Assembly: GCF_038397715.1 (NCBI RefSeq)
Contig: NZ_CP151633.1
Coordinates: 2,604,001-2,668,000 of the forward strand
From: Microbacterium sp. LWO14-1.2
GTDB taxonomy: Bacteria; Actinomycetota; Actinomycetes; Actinomycetales; Microbacteriaceae
Length of the DNA stretch: 64,000 nucleotides
Reading direction: 5' to 3'
The notes below the pieces were generated by a model, which did not search any database, was not told where the DNA came from, and worked only from the letters and a program-made list of their open reading frames with translations. Shown piece by piece: positions 8,239 through 16,870 of the stretch. Numbering within the stretch: position 1 is the first letter of the stretch; each line of letters begins with the position of its first letter. Both the position numbers and the translations under genes were made by a program.

Positions 8239-11200
8239 GTGAGATCACGCACACCCCGGTCGTCGCGCACCACGCGCCGCCGATCGCTGACCCTGGGCGG
8301 AGCGCTCATCGCGGTGGGCGCCCTCGCGCTTCCCGCGGCGGCCGTCGCCGCCGACACGACGATCGGCGTGGAGGACCTGGCCGGCTGGTCGGCCACCGCC
8401 TTCGACGGCACGACCGTGTCGCCGAGCACGCCTCGCGCGGCGGACCGCGGGCACACCGGCTCGTCGTCGGTCGAGGTTCTGCTCGACACCGCGGTGCGTG
8501 GCACCGACAGCTGGGAGATGGCCGCCCGGTCGCTCGGCGGCGTCGACCTCGACTCGGCCTCGTTCTGGATCGACGCCGAGAACCTGCACACGATCGGCGT
8601 GCAGCTCGTCGACGCCACCGGGCAGACGCACCAGACCTTCCTGCCGGTGCCCGACGTGGACGGCTGGCAGGAGATCACGCTCGCCTCGCCCACCGACGAC
8701 CCCAGCCATGGCGCCTGGGGCGGCGCGGCCGACGGCGAATGGCACGGGCCGGCGCAGCAGATCGGGTTCGTCGTGAACTCCTGGGCGCGCCCCGACACCA
8801 CCTCGACCACCGCCCGCGCTCTCATCGACGACATCACGATCAGCGCCGCCGACGTGACCCCCGGGTTCGCGCTGTCGGCGGGCGCCTTCGGCAACCTCTT
8901 CACGGTCGGGGATGCCGTGACGCTGCCCTACGAGACGACGGCCGACACGGTCGCCTGGCGCACCACGGCGGCCGACGGGCGCGTGGTGGCCTCTGGGCAG
9001 GAGCCCGCCGACGGCGCGCTCGACCTCGGAGCGCTCGGCCGCGGCTGGTACGGCCTCACGGTCGACGCCCTCGCCGACGGCACCCGCATCGGCGGCGCGC
9101 AGACGACGATCGCGGTGCTCGCCGACACCGACGTCGCCGAGACCGCCGACGGTCGATTCGGAGCGGTGACCCACTACGGACAGCACCGCGACTTCGCCTC
9201 GATGCCGGCGCTGGCCGTCGGAGGAGTGGCGCAGTTCCGCGACGAGCCCTACTGGAGCGATGTCGAGAAGACCCCCGGCGTCTACGACTGGTCGGTCGCC
9301 CGCGCGGAGTTCCTCGACCAGGCCCGCAGCAGCGGCGTCCGTCCCCTGCTGCTCGCCGGTTACGGGAACCCCCTCTACGACGGGGGCAACGGACCCGTGA
9401 GCGCGGAAGCCGTCGCGGCGTACTCCGCCTACGCCGCCGAGATGGCGACGGAGTTCGGCGACATGGCCTCGGGCATCGAGATCTGGAACGAGTGGGACCT
9501 CGGTCTCGGCGGCAACACGAACGTCGCCCCCGAGCACTACGTGAACCTGCTCAAGTCGGCGTCGCCGGCGGTCAAGGCGGTCGACCCCGACCTGCCCGTC
9601 ATCGGACCGGCCGTCGCGATCCTCAACACCGACTGGCTCGAGGACACCTTCCGCCTCGGCGCGCTGGACTACCTCGACGGCATCGTGCTGCACCCCTACA
9701 GCTACCCGGTGGGAGCCGAGGCCCTCGACGAGACGCTGACCCGCATCGACGCGCTCGTGCGCGAGTACAACGACGGCCAGTCGATCCCGCTCTGGGTCAC
9801 CGAGCACGGATGGCCGACCGGCACCAACGCCCGCGCTGTCAACGAGCAGACGCAGGCGGCGAACATCGCGAAGTCGGCGGTCATCACCGCGCTGCACGAC
9901 GTCGAGCGCTACTACGTCTACGACCTCGTGAACGACGGCGTCGACGCGGCGGAGACCGAGGAGAACTTCGGTCTGCTGCACGCCGCGAACGACCCGCTGG
10001 GCGCGTACACGCCGAAGCCCGCCTTCGTGAGCTACTCGACGGCGGCCGACGTGCTGGCCGGTGCGCACTCGGCGACCCGCGACACCTCGATCGCCGACCT
10101 GTGGAACATCGGATTCGAGACCCCCGGCGGTCCGGTGCGGGCGCTGTGGTCGACGTCGCCGCGGGCTGTCACCGTGACGCTCCAGGGTGACGTGACCGTG
10201 ACCGACATGTACGGCTCATCGCGGGTCGTGCAGGCGGGCGCGGGCTCGGAGCTCGTGATCGACCTGCGTCAGGGGCCCGTGTACCTGCAGGGCGCGGTGA
10301 CGGGCGTGACCGCGTCGGCCACCGCCCTCACGCTGGATCCCGCGTACCTCGGGCAGCCGATCGCCGCGCACTGGAGCATCGACAACGCCGCGTCGAGCAC
10401 CGAGGGCGCGTATCGTCTCGTGTTCCCCGACGGGCAGCAGGTCGCGCAGACCGTGGCCGCCGGCCAGGTCGGCGCGGTGGACTTCGCCCTGCCCGCCGCC
10501 ACGGCGCTCGGACAGCACGTCGTCGTCGGCGAGCTGTACCGCGGCAGCACGCTGCTCGGCTCGCTCACGGCCACCACCACGGTCAGCGAGCCGGTCACCC
10601 TGACCGGCGCGCAGACCATCGCCGCCGACGGGGGATCCGTGCTGCGCCTCACCCTCGGGAACGCCTCCGACGAGTCCGTGACCGTCGACAGGCTGACATC
10701 GGTCCTTGGTGGATCCACCGCGACGCAGGCCGAGCAGGAGGAGGTCGCCGCGCACGCCGCGCTCGTCGTCGACATCGCGCTCGACGGCATCACCGCGCGC
10801 ACGACGTGGTCGGCATCCGCCCTCGTCGGGGGCCGCGAGCTCGCGGCATCCGGCGCTGTCGCCCCGCTCGCCGTGGACGAGGCGCTCGGCGCCGCGCACC
10901 GCACGATCACGGTCGACGGAGTGCTGGACGACCTCGACGATCTCACCCCCGTGGTGCTGGAGGGGCAGACCGGGGGGCTGCTCGCCGCGTTCGCGGCGTC
11001 GACCGACCAGTCCGCCCGGTTCTGGTACACGTGGGACGAGGACAACCTCTACGTGAGCGTCGAGGTGCTCGACGACGTGCACGACCAGCCGGCAGCCGGA
11101 TCCAACATCTGGCAGGGCGACTCCGTGCAGTTCACGGTCGCGGCGGGGGCGCCCGGCGCGGCGACGACCTGGCACGAGCTGGGAATGGCGCTGACCCCCG

Positions 11201-11733
11201 CCGGGCCGCAGCTGTACCGCTGGCTCGCCGCGGGCGATGCCGCCGGCACCGTCGCCGGCTCCCAGGTCGCGGTGGTGCGCGACGACGCCGCGCAGACCAC
11301 GGTCTACGAGGCCGCGGTGCCGTGGGTGCGGCTCACCGGTGTCGCCCCGTCGTCTGCTCTGCTCAGCAGCGCGCTCATCGTCAACGAGGCGGACGGCGCT
11401 GGTCGCGACGGCTACCTGTCGTGGGGTGGCGGCATCGCGGGGGAGAAGGACTCGGCCGAGTTCCTGCCGGTGCGCCTGCTCGCCGCCGACGTCGACCCCG
11501 GCACAGCCGGTCCCGGCAACGGCAGCGGAACCGGCACGGGCAACGGAACCGGCACGGGTGGAGCCGTGAGCGGCGCCGCGACCGGCGCGGCGACGGGCGA
11601 CCCGCTCGCCAGCACCGGCGCTGCGCTGCCGATCGTGCTCGTCGTGCTCGGCCTCGCGCTCGCGGCAGGCGGCTGCCTGCTCGTCGTGCGCCGTCGTCGG
11701 CAGACCGCAGCCGCGGTCGACCCGATCGCATGA
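8239..11733 (+). CDS. LAxTG-anchored multidomain cell-surface glycoside hydrolase
   Basis: A 1164-residue surface enzyme. GTG 8239 is chosen because AGAGGAG lies just upstream and a signal peptide follows (RRRSLTLGGALIAVGALAL, cleavage near AVAA at 38). Residues about 40-220 look like a carbohydrate-binding beta-sandwich. The central TIM-barrel has GIEIWNEWD (Glu418, likely acid/base) and LWVTEHGWPTG (Glu522, likely nucleophile), as in clan GH-A. Near 890-1085 is a CBM9-like domain (LYVSVEVLDD, IWQGDSVQF). A Gly-Thr-Asn linker leads to LASTG at 1123-1127, a membrane helix and RRRR tail, the sorting signal used by class E sortases. It overlaps the rhamnosidase gene by ATGA. It probably releases oligosaccharides for the importer. 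Confidence 0.85.
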   Translation: MRSRTPRSSRTTRRRSLTLGGALIAVGALALPAAAVAADTTIGVEDLAGWSATAFDGTTVSPSTPRAADRGHTGSSSVEVLLDTAVRGTDSWEMAARSLGGVDLDSASFWIDAENLHTIGVQLVDATGQTHQTFLPVPDVDGWQEITLASPTDDPSHGAWGGAADGEWHGPAQQIGFVVNSWARPDTTSTTARALIDDITISAADVTPGFALSAGAFGNLFTVGDAVTLPYETTADTVAWRTTAADGRVVASGQEPADGALDLGALGRGWYGLTVDALADGTRIGGAQTTIAVLADTDVAETADGRFGAVTHYGQHRDFASMPALAVGGVAQFRDEPYWSDVEKTPGVYDWSVARAEFLDQARSSGVRPLLLAGYGNPLYDGGNGPVSAEAVAAYSAYAAEMATEFGDMASGIEIWNEWDLGLGGNTNVAPEHYVNLLKSASPAVKAVDPDLPVIGPAVAILNTDWLEDTFRLGALDYLDGIVLHPYSYPVGAEALDETLTRIDALVREYNDGQSIPLWVTEHGWPTGTNARAVNEQTQAANIAKSAVITALHDVERYYVYDLVNDGVDAAETEENFGLLHAANDPLGAYTPKPAFVSYSTAADVLAGAHSATRDTSIADLWNIGFETPGGPVRALWSTSPRAVTVTLQGDVTVTDMYGSSRVVQAGAGSELVIDLRQGPVYLQGAVTGVTASATALTLDPAYLGQPIAAHWSIDNAASSTEGAYRLVFPDGQQVAQTVAAGQVGAVDFALPAATALGQHVVVGELYRGSTLLGSLTATTTVSEPVTLTGAQTIAADGGSVLRLTLGNASDESVTVDRLTSVLGGSTATQAEQEEVAAHAALVVDIALDGITARTTWSASALVGGRELAASGAVAPLAVDEALGAAHRTITVDGVLDDLDDLTPVVLEGQTGGLLAAFAASTDQSARFWYTWDEDNLYVSVEVLDDVHDQPAAGSNIWQGDSVQFTVAAGAPGAATTWHELGMALTPAGPQLYRWLAAGDAAGTVAGSQVAVVRDDAAQTTVYEAAVPWVRLTGVAPSSALLSSALIVNEADGAGRDGYLSWGGGIAGEKDSAEFLPVRLLAADVDPGTAGPGNGSGTGTGNGTGTGGAVSGAATGAATGDPLASTGAALPIVLVVLGLALAAGGCLLVVRRRRQTAAAVDPIA

Positions 11734-14537
11734 GGTCCGTCCGCGTCACCGGCGTGCGGGTCGGCCGCCGCCGGGACGCGGCGGTCGCCTCCTCGCCGAC
11801 GCCGCCCGTCTCCTGGACGGTCGACGCGCCTCCGGACTGGCGGGCGCGGGCGGCGGCGCTGCGCCTCGACGGCGGCGCGGAGCACCGGATCGGGCCGGAC
11901 CCGGTGCTCCGCGCCTGGCCGCTCGCACCGCTCACCGCGGGGCACGGCGCGGCGCATCGGCTCGAGGTCAGGGTGCAGGGCGACGACGGCGAGTGGTCGG
12001 AGTGGAGCGACCCGCTGCCGTTCGTCGAGGCCTTCCTCACGGAGGACTGGTCGGCGCCGCTGCTGCGGCATCCGAGCCCCGGCGGACCTGCGGCGCCGCT
12101 CTTCCTGCGTCGCGAACTGCGCCTGCCGACGGACGTCGTGGGTGCCGCTCTGCTCACGACCGCGCAGGGCGTGCACCGGGTGTTCGTGAACGGCGTCGAG
12201 GTCGACGACCACGTGCTGAAGCCCGGGTGGACCTCGTATCGTGACCGCCTCGCCGCGACCGTCACCGACGTCACGGCGCTCCTGCGGCGGGAGCAGCAGG
12301 TGGCCGTGATCACCGTGGAGGCCGCGGGTGGGTGGTTCACCGAGCGCTACGGATTCGGCCCGAACGCGGCACGCTTCTACGGCGAGCAGCCGGGAGTGTC
12401 GGTGCGGCTCCTGCTGCGTCACGCCGACGGGCGGTCGACCGAGATCGACGCCGAGGGCTGGCGGGTCGACCCCGACCCGCCCCTCGTCGCGAGCGGGCTC
12501 TATGCCGGCGAGGACTGGGATGCCCGGCGCGAGAAGGCGGGGTGGATGCGGAGCGGGTTCGACGACTCCGCGTGGCCGCCCGCCCTCGCCGAGGACTTTC
12601 CGGCGGATGTCGCGGTGGAGGTGCTCGATGCGGAGCCCGTGCGGCGGACCGCGCACCTCACGCCGGTGTCGGTGCAGCAGGACCTGCACGGCGACACCGC
12701 GATCGTCGACTTCGGCCAGAACCTCGTCGGCCGGCTGCGGCTGCGGATCGATGCGGCTGAGGGCGCGGTCATCACGCTGCGGCACGCCGAGATCCTGCAG
12801 GACGGGGCACTCGCGACCAGACCGCTGCGCGCGGCGACGGCCACCGACCGGTTCGTCGGCGACGGGTCGGGGACGCGGGAGGTCGAGCCGGCGTTCGCGG
12901 TGCACGGGTTCCGCTACGCCGAGATCTCCGGTCTCTCGGGCCCGCTCGCTGCGGGCGACGTCCGGGCGGTCGTCGTCGGCAGCGACGTTCGCCGTACCGG
13001 GTGGTTCACGTCCTCGGATCCGCTGCTGAACCGTCTGCACGAGAACGTCGTGTGGAGCCTGCGGGGCAACCTGCTGTCGGTGCCCACCGACTGCCCGCAG
13101 CGCGACGAGCGACTGGGCTGGACGGGGGATGCGCAAGTCTTCGCGCCCGCCGCGGCCTCGCTCTTCGACGTCGACGCGTTCTTCGGGGCCTGGCTCGATG
13201 ACCTGGCTCTCGAGCAGCGCCGCAACGACGGGGTCGTGCCGACCGTCGTGCCCGACCCCCTCGGCGCGTTCAGCGCCGTCGCGGCAGCCGGATGGGGGGA
13301 TGCCGTGACGACCGTGCCCGCACTGCTCGCCGAGCGATACGCGGATGCGGATGTGCGGCGCCGGCTCGCCCCCGCGATGCGCGACTGGGTCGAGGCGTGC
13401 GAGCGGCTGGCGACGGACGACGGCCTGTGGGAGCGCGGCTTCCAGTACGGGGACTGGCTCGACCCGACCGCGGCCCGACCGGACAAGGCGAAGACGGATG
13501 CCGGACTCGTCGCCGGCGCGTATCGGGTGCGGTCGGCACGGCTCGCCGCGGAGGCCCTGCGCGATGTCGGCGACGCCGCCGGGGCGGCGGAGGCCGAGCG
13601 TGTCGCCGAGCACGCGGCGACGGCGTTCCGCGCGGCGTACCTCACGCCGGCCGGCCGTCTCCTGTCGGATGCGCCGACCGCCTACGCGCTGGTGCTCGCG
13701 TTCGACCTCGCGCCGCCCGCGCTGCGGCCCGCCCTCGGCATCCGTCTCGGCCGGCTGCTGCGGGCCGGAGGCTACCGGCTCGCGACGGGGTTCCTCGGCA
13801 CGCCGCTCGTGCTCGATGCGCTGCTCGACGCCGGTCAGGAGCTCGCCGCCGAGAGGCTGCTGTTCCAGACCGCGTGCCCGTCGTGGCTGTATCCCGTGAC
13901 GATGGGCGCCACCACGGTGTGGGAGCGACCGGATGCCGTGCGCCCCGACGGGACACTGCACCCCTCGGGCATGGTGTCGCTCAACCACTGCGCGTTCGGG
14001 GCGGTGGCCGATGTGCTGCATCGACGGATCGGTGGGCTCGCACCCACTGCGCCCGGCTATCGGACGATGCGCATCAGCCCCTGGTTCCCGTCGGCGCTCG
14101 ACCATGCGGAGGTGGTGCAGGAGACCCCGTTCGGCCGCGCGCGCGTGCGCTGGGAGCGGCGCGGCGACGGCATCCGCCTGTCGGCGGAGGTCCCCGTGGG
14201 TACGCGGGCCGAGGTCCGGCTGCCCGACCGGCCATGGTTCGGGGCGGGTCCCGGCGTGCACGAGTGGCTGGTGCAGGACCCCGCGCCGGCGCGCACGGAC
14301 CCTCCGGATGCCGAGCGCGGCGTCGACGCCGACCTCGCCGTGCTCGCCGATGCCCCGGGCGCCTGCGGTCTCGTGTCGCGCATCCTCGCGGAGTACTCGC
14401 CCGAGATCGCGGCGGAGTTCGATGCCTACATCCGCTGGGTTGCCGGTCGCGCCCTGCGCCCAGAGCTCATCGCGGTGTCCGCTCCGCCGGAGGTGATCGA
14501 GAGGGTGGATGCCGCGCTGCGCGCCGCCGCGGGCTAG
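11730..14537 (+). CDS. alpha-L-rhamnosidase, GH78 family
   Basis: A 935-residue GH78 enzyme removing terminal L-rhamnose from glycans or glycosides. It has N-terminal beta domains (RRELRLPTDVVGAALLTTA, HRVFVNGVEVDDHVLKPGWT), a rhamnosidase B-like region (VDFGQNLVGRLRLRI near 330) and the (alpha/alpha)6 catalytic domain with VPTDCPQRDERLGWTGDAQV near 450-470, the acidic cluster typical of the family. There is no signal peptide, so it acts inside the cell on imported oligosaccharides. A C-terminal helical extension of about 70 residues past the usual jelly-roll domain is unusual. The start ATG is inside the stop of the surface hydrolase gene, so both share the operator at 8188. Confidence 0.93.
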   Translation: MRSVRVTGVRVGRRRDAAVASSPTPPVSWTVDAPPDWRARAAALRLDGGAEHRIGPDPVLRAWPLAPLTAGHGAAHRLEVRVQGDDGEWSEWSDPLPFVEAFLTEDWSAPLLRHPSPGGPAAPLFLRRELRLPTDVVGAALLTTAQGVHRVFVNGVEVDDHVLKPGWTSYRDRLAATVTDVTALLRREQQVAVITVEAAGGWFTERYGFGPNAARFYGEQPGVSVRLLLRHADGRSTEIDAEGWRVDPDPPLVASGLYAGEDWDARREKAGWMRSGFDDSAWPPALAEDFPADVAVEVLDAEPVRRTAHLTPVSVQQDLHGDTAIVDFGQNLVGRLRLRIDAAEGAVITLRHAEILQDGALATRPLRAATATDRFVGDGSGTREVEPAFAVHGFRYAEISGLSGPLAAGDVRAVVVGSDVRRTGWFTSSDPLLNRLHENVVWSLRGNLLSVPTDCPQRDERLGWTGDAQVFAPAAASLFDVDAFFGAWLDDLALEQRRNDGVVPTVVPDPLGAFSAVAAAGWGDAVTTVPALLAERYADADVRRRLAPAMRDWVEACERLATDDGLWERGFQYGDWLDPTAARPDKAKTDAGLVAGAYRVRSARLAAEALRDVGDAAGAAEAERVAEHAATAFRAAYLTPAGRLLSDAPTAYALVLAFDLAPPALRPALGIRLGRLLRAGGYRLATGFLGTPLVLDALLDAGQELAAERLLFQTACPSWLYPVTMGATTVWERPDAVRPDGTLHPSGMVSLNHCAFGAVADVLHRRIGGLAPTAPGYRTMRISPWFPSALDHAEVVQETPFGRARVRWERRGDGIRLSAEVPVGTRAEVRLPDRPWFGAGPGVHEWLVQDPAPARTDPPDAERGVDADLAVLADAPGACGLVSRILAEYSPEIAAEFDAYIRWVAGRALRPELIAVSAPPEVIERVDAALRAAAG

Positions 14538-14571
14538 AAGTCTCTCAAAAATCCCCTAGCCCGTAACTTAT

Positions 14572-14584
14572 CTAGCTAAGCTAG
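14572..14584. promoter_or_regulatory. palindrome and -10 box in front of the DHA2 transporter
   Basis: CTAGCTAAGCTAG is a perfect 13-bp inverted repeat (6-bp arms, central A). It contains TAAGCT (14577-14582), a TAnnnT -10 box ending seven bases before the GTG start at 14590, so the transcript may be leaderless and the palindrome an operator. No ribosome binding site is seen in front of the GTG. Confidence 0.5.
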
Positions 14585-14589
14585 TAGTC

Positions 14590-16197
14590 GTGAATCGATA
14601 CGAACGTCTCCGCTGGATCGGGCTGGTCTTCATCAGCATCGCCGTCTCGCTGATCATCGTCGACTCCACGATCGTGAACGTCGCGATCCCGGCCGTCGTC
14701 GACGATCTCGGCATCACGTCGACCGAGGTGCAGTGGGTGCAGGAGTCGTACACGCTCGTGTTCGCCGCTCTGCTGCTCGTCTTCGGCAGCCTCGCCGACC
14801 GCTTCGGCCGACGGAGGGTCATGGTGGTCGGCGTGATCGTGTTCGCCGCGTCCTCGGTGCTCGCCGCGAGCGCACCGGACGGCGGCATCCTCATCCTCGC
14901 CCGACTCGCGCAGGGCGTCGGGGGAGCGATGATCCTGCCCACGACGCTCTCGATCATCAACGCGACCTTCCGCGGACGCGAGCGCGGCATCGCGTTCGCG
15001 GTGTGGGGCTCGACCATCGGCGGCATGGCGGCGGTCGGCCCGCTGCTCGGCGGCTGGCTGACCACCGAGTTCTCCTGGCGCTGGGCTTTCGGCATCAACA
15101 TCCCGCTCGGGGTGCTCATCGTGACGGGCGTGCTGCTCACGGTCGCCGAGACCCGCAGCGACCGCACCGACCGCATCGACGTGGTCGGCGCGGTGCTCTC
15201 GGTCGTGACGATGGGGTCGCTCGTCTTCGGGCTCATCGAGGGGCGCACGTACGGGTGGTGGCTCGTCGACGAGCGCCCGCGGATCGGCGACGGGACGTGG
15301 CCGCTCGATCTCTCCCCGATCCCCTTCGCATTCGCGCTCGCGCTGATCGGCCTCGTGGCCTTCATCCTGTGGGGCGTGCACAGGGAGCGCGCCGGTCGGT
15401 CGACGCTGCTGGCGCTGCGGCTGTTCTCGATCCCGTCGTTCCGCAACGGCAACATCGCCGCTGCCGTCGTCGCGCTCGGAGAGTTCGGCATCATCCTCGC
15501 CCTGCCGCTGTGGCTGCAGTTCGTGCTGGGCTTCGACGCCCTGCAGACCGGGCTGCTGCTGCTCGCCCTGGCGCTCGGCTCGTTCCTCGCGAGCGGCGTC
15601 GCCGGCGCCACGAGCGGACGGATCGCCCCGGTCTGGATCGTGCGGGCAGGACTCCTCGCCGAGATCGTGGGCGTGGCCGGTGTCGGCCTCGTGATCGCGC
15701 CCGACGCGTCGTGGGTGCCCCTCATCCCGTTCCTGTTCGTATACGGCCTCGGCGTCGGTCTCGCGACCGCACAGCTCACCGGAGTCGTGCTGGCCGAGGT
15801 GCCCGTCGCCGACAGCGGGGCAGCCTCCGGCACGCAGTCCACGTCGCGTCAGCTCGGCGCGGCCCTGGGCGTCGCGATCCTCGGCACCGTGCTGTTCACG
15901 AGCACGGCCGGCATCCTGGGCGCGTCGCTCGACGACCGGGGGCTCCCTGCCGGGCAGCGCGACGAGATCGTCTCGACCGTGGTCGACAGCGCCGGGGCTG
16001 CCATCAGCGGACTCGACGCGCGACCCGACACGGCCGACATCGCGGACGACGCCAAGGCCGCGTTCTCGGACGGCACCCGCTTCGCCGCGTGGACCGCGGC
16101 CGGATTCCTCGCGGTCGGCCTGCTCTCGACGATCGCACTCGGCAGGGGCGGATCGAAGCGCGACGACGAGGTCGCGGAACTCGGCGACGAGGGCTGA
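14590..16197 (+). CDS. DHA2-family MFS multidrug exporter (EmrB/QacA type)
   Basis: A 535-residue, probably 14-helix drug:proton antiporter. The N-terminal helix carries the DHA2 motif IIVDSTIVNVAIPAVVDDLG (about residues 18-37), followed by GSLADRFGRRRVMVVG (motif A, about 62-77) and GVGGAMILPTTLSII. The GTG start has no Shine-Dalgarno and sits seven bases behind a -10 box, suggesting leaderless translation. The neighbour downstream is a TetR gene on the other strand, but its clear operator lies on its far side. The substrate is unknown. Confidence 0.9.
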   Translation: MNRYERLRWIGLVFISIAVSLIIVDSTIVNVAIPAVVDDLGITSTEVQWVQESYTLVFAALLLVFGSLADRFGRRRVMVVGVIVFAASSVLAASAPDGGILILARLAQGVGGAMILPTTLSIINATFRGRERGIAFAVWGSTIGGMAAVGPLLGGWLTTEFSWRWAFGINIPLGVLIVTGVLLTVAETRSDRTDRIDVVGAVLSVVTMGSLVFGLIEGRTYGWWLVDERPRIGDGTWPLDLSPIPFAFALALIGLVAFILWGVHRERAGRSTLLALRLFSIPSFRNGNIAAAVVALGEFGIILALPLWLQFVLGFDALQTGLLLLALALGSFLASGVAGATSGRIAPVWIVRAGLLAEIVGVAGVGLVIAPDASWVPLIPFLFVYGLGVGLATAQLTGVVLAEVPVADSGAASGTQSTSRQLGAALGVAILGTVLFTSTAGILGASLDDRGLPAGQRDEIVSTVVDSAGAAISGLDARPDTADIADDAKAAFSDGTRFAAWTAAGFLAVGLLSTIALGRGGSKRDDEVAELGDEG

Positions 16198-16227
16198 GGT
16201 GCATCGCGAGCCTGTCGGCAGGCCGCC

Positions 16228-16815
16228 TCAGCTGCCCGCCAGGATCCCCTCCGCGCAGCGCCGAGCGACCGCGAACGGCTCGGGGAACGTGCCCATGCCG
16301 AGCGTGACGATCGCGCCCTCGTAGAGCAGCATCAGCGTCTCGGCCGTGCGGTGCGGGTCGTCGATCCCCGCCTCGATGCAGAGGTCGACGAACCGGTCCA
16401 GCAGCCAGACCTTCTCGCGCGAGGCCTCGGCGAGCACCGGAGCCCCCTCGTCGCCGCCGACCTCGGCGCGCGCGTTGACGGCGCTGCAGCCCTTCGGGCT
16501 GTTGGCGGTCGACCAGGCGAGCGCATGGTCGAACACGGCGAGGATGCGGGGGATGCCGGGGCCTGGCACCGCTTCGAGGTGGGCGGCGAGATCGTCGCGC
16601 CAGCGGGCGTCGCGGTGCTGGAGGTAGGAGACGACGAGCGCCTCCTTCGACCCGAACCGGTCGTAGAGGGTCTTCTTGGTCACGCCGGCGGCCTCGGCGA
16701 TCGTGTCGACGCCCACGGCGTGGATGCCGCGCTCGTAGAACAGCTGCGATGCGGCGTCGAGCACGCGGCGCGCGCCGGGTGTCAGGGGAGCGAGGTCGGG
16801 GACGGGCGAGGCCAT
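16228..16815 (-). CDS. TetR-family repressor of the adjacent EamA exporter
   Basis: A 195-residue TetR/AcrR regulator with the HTH ILDAASQLF then GVDTIAEAAGVTKKTLYDRF at about residues 20-55 and a helical ligand domain (DHALAWSTANSPKGCSAVN). The type resembles regulators of small-molecule exporters. Its ATG at 16815 is only six bases behind a -10 TATACT formed by one arm of the palindrome at 16820-16843, so the message appears leaderless and autoregulated. It is divergent from the EamA gene, which shares the same operator. Confidence 0.92.
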   Translation of the reverse strand: MASPVPDLAPLTPGARRVLDAASQLFYERGIHAVGVDTIAEAAGVTKKTLYDRFGSKEALVVSYLQHRDARWRDDLAAHLEAVPGPGIPRILAVFDHALAWSTANSPKGCSAVNARAEVGGDEGAPVLAEASREKVWLLDRFVDLCIEAGIDDPHRTAETLMLLYEGAIVTLGMGTFPEPFAVARRCAEGILAGS

Positions 16816-16870
16816 GACACGAGTATACGGATCTGTATACTCGCGGTCATGGGTATACAGATCGGTTTAC
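16814..16870. promoter_or_regulatory. shared divergent promoters with two TetR operators
   Basis: The perfect inverted repeat CGAGTATAC (16820-16828) / GTATACTCG (16835-16843) contains a TATACT -10 box on each strand: 16836-16841 for the EamA gene (with -35-like ATGACA at 16814-16819, 16-bp spacing) and 16827-16822 for the TetR gene. Each box lies six or seven bases from its ATG. A second copy, GTATACAGATCGGTTTAC (16853-16870), lies 30 bp further and overlaps the EamA start codon. Binding would silence both genes. Confidence 0.72.

Noticed and set aside
8239..8360. Twin-arginine export signal on the surface glycosidase
   Set aside because: RRRSLTL resembles a Tat motif but lacks the typical Phe-Leu-Lys; a plain Sec signal fits as well, so no Tat claim is made.
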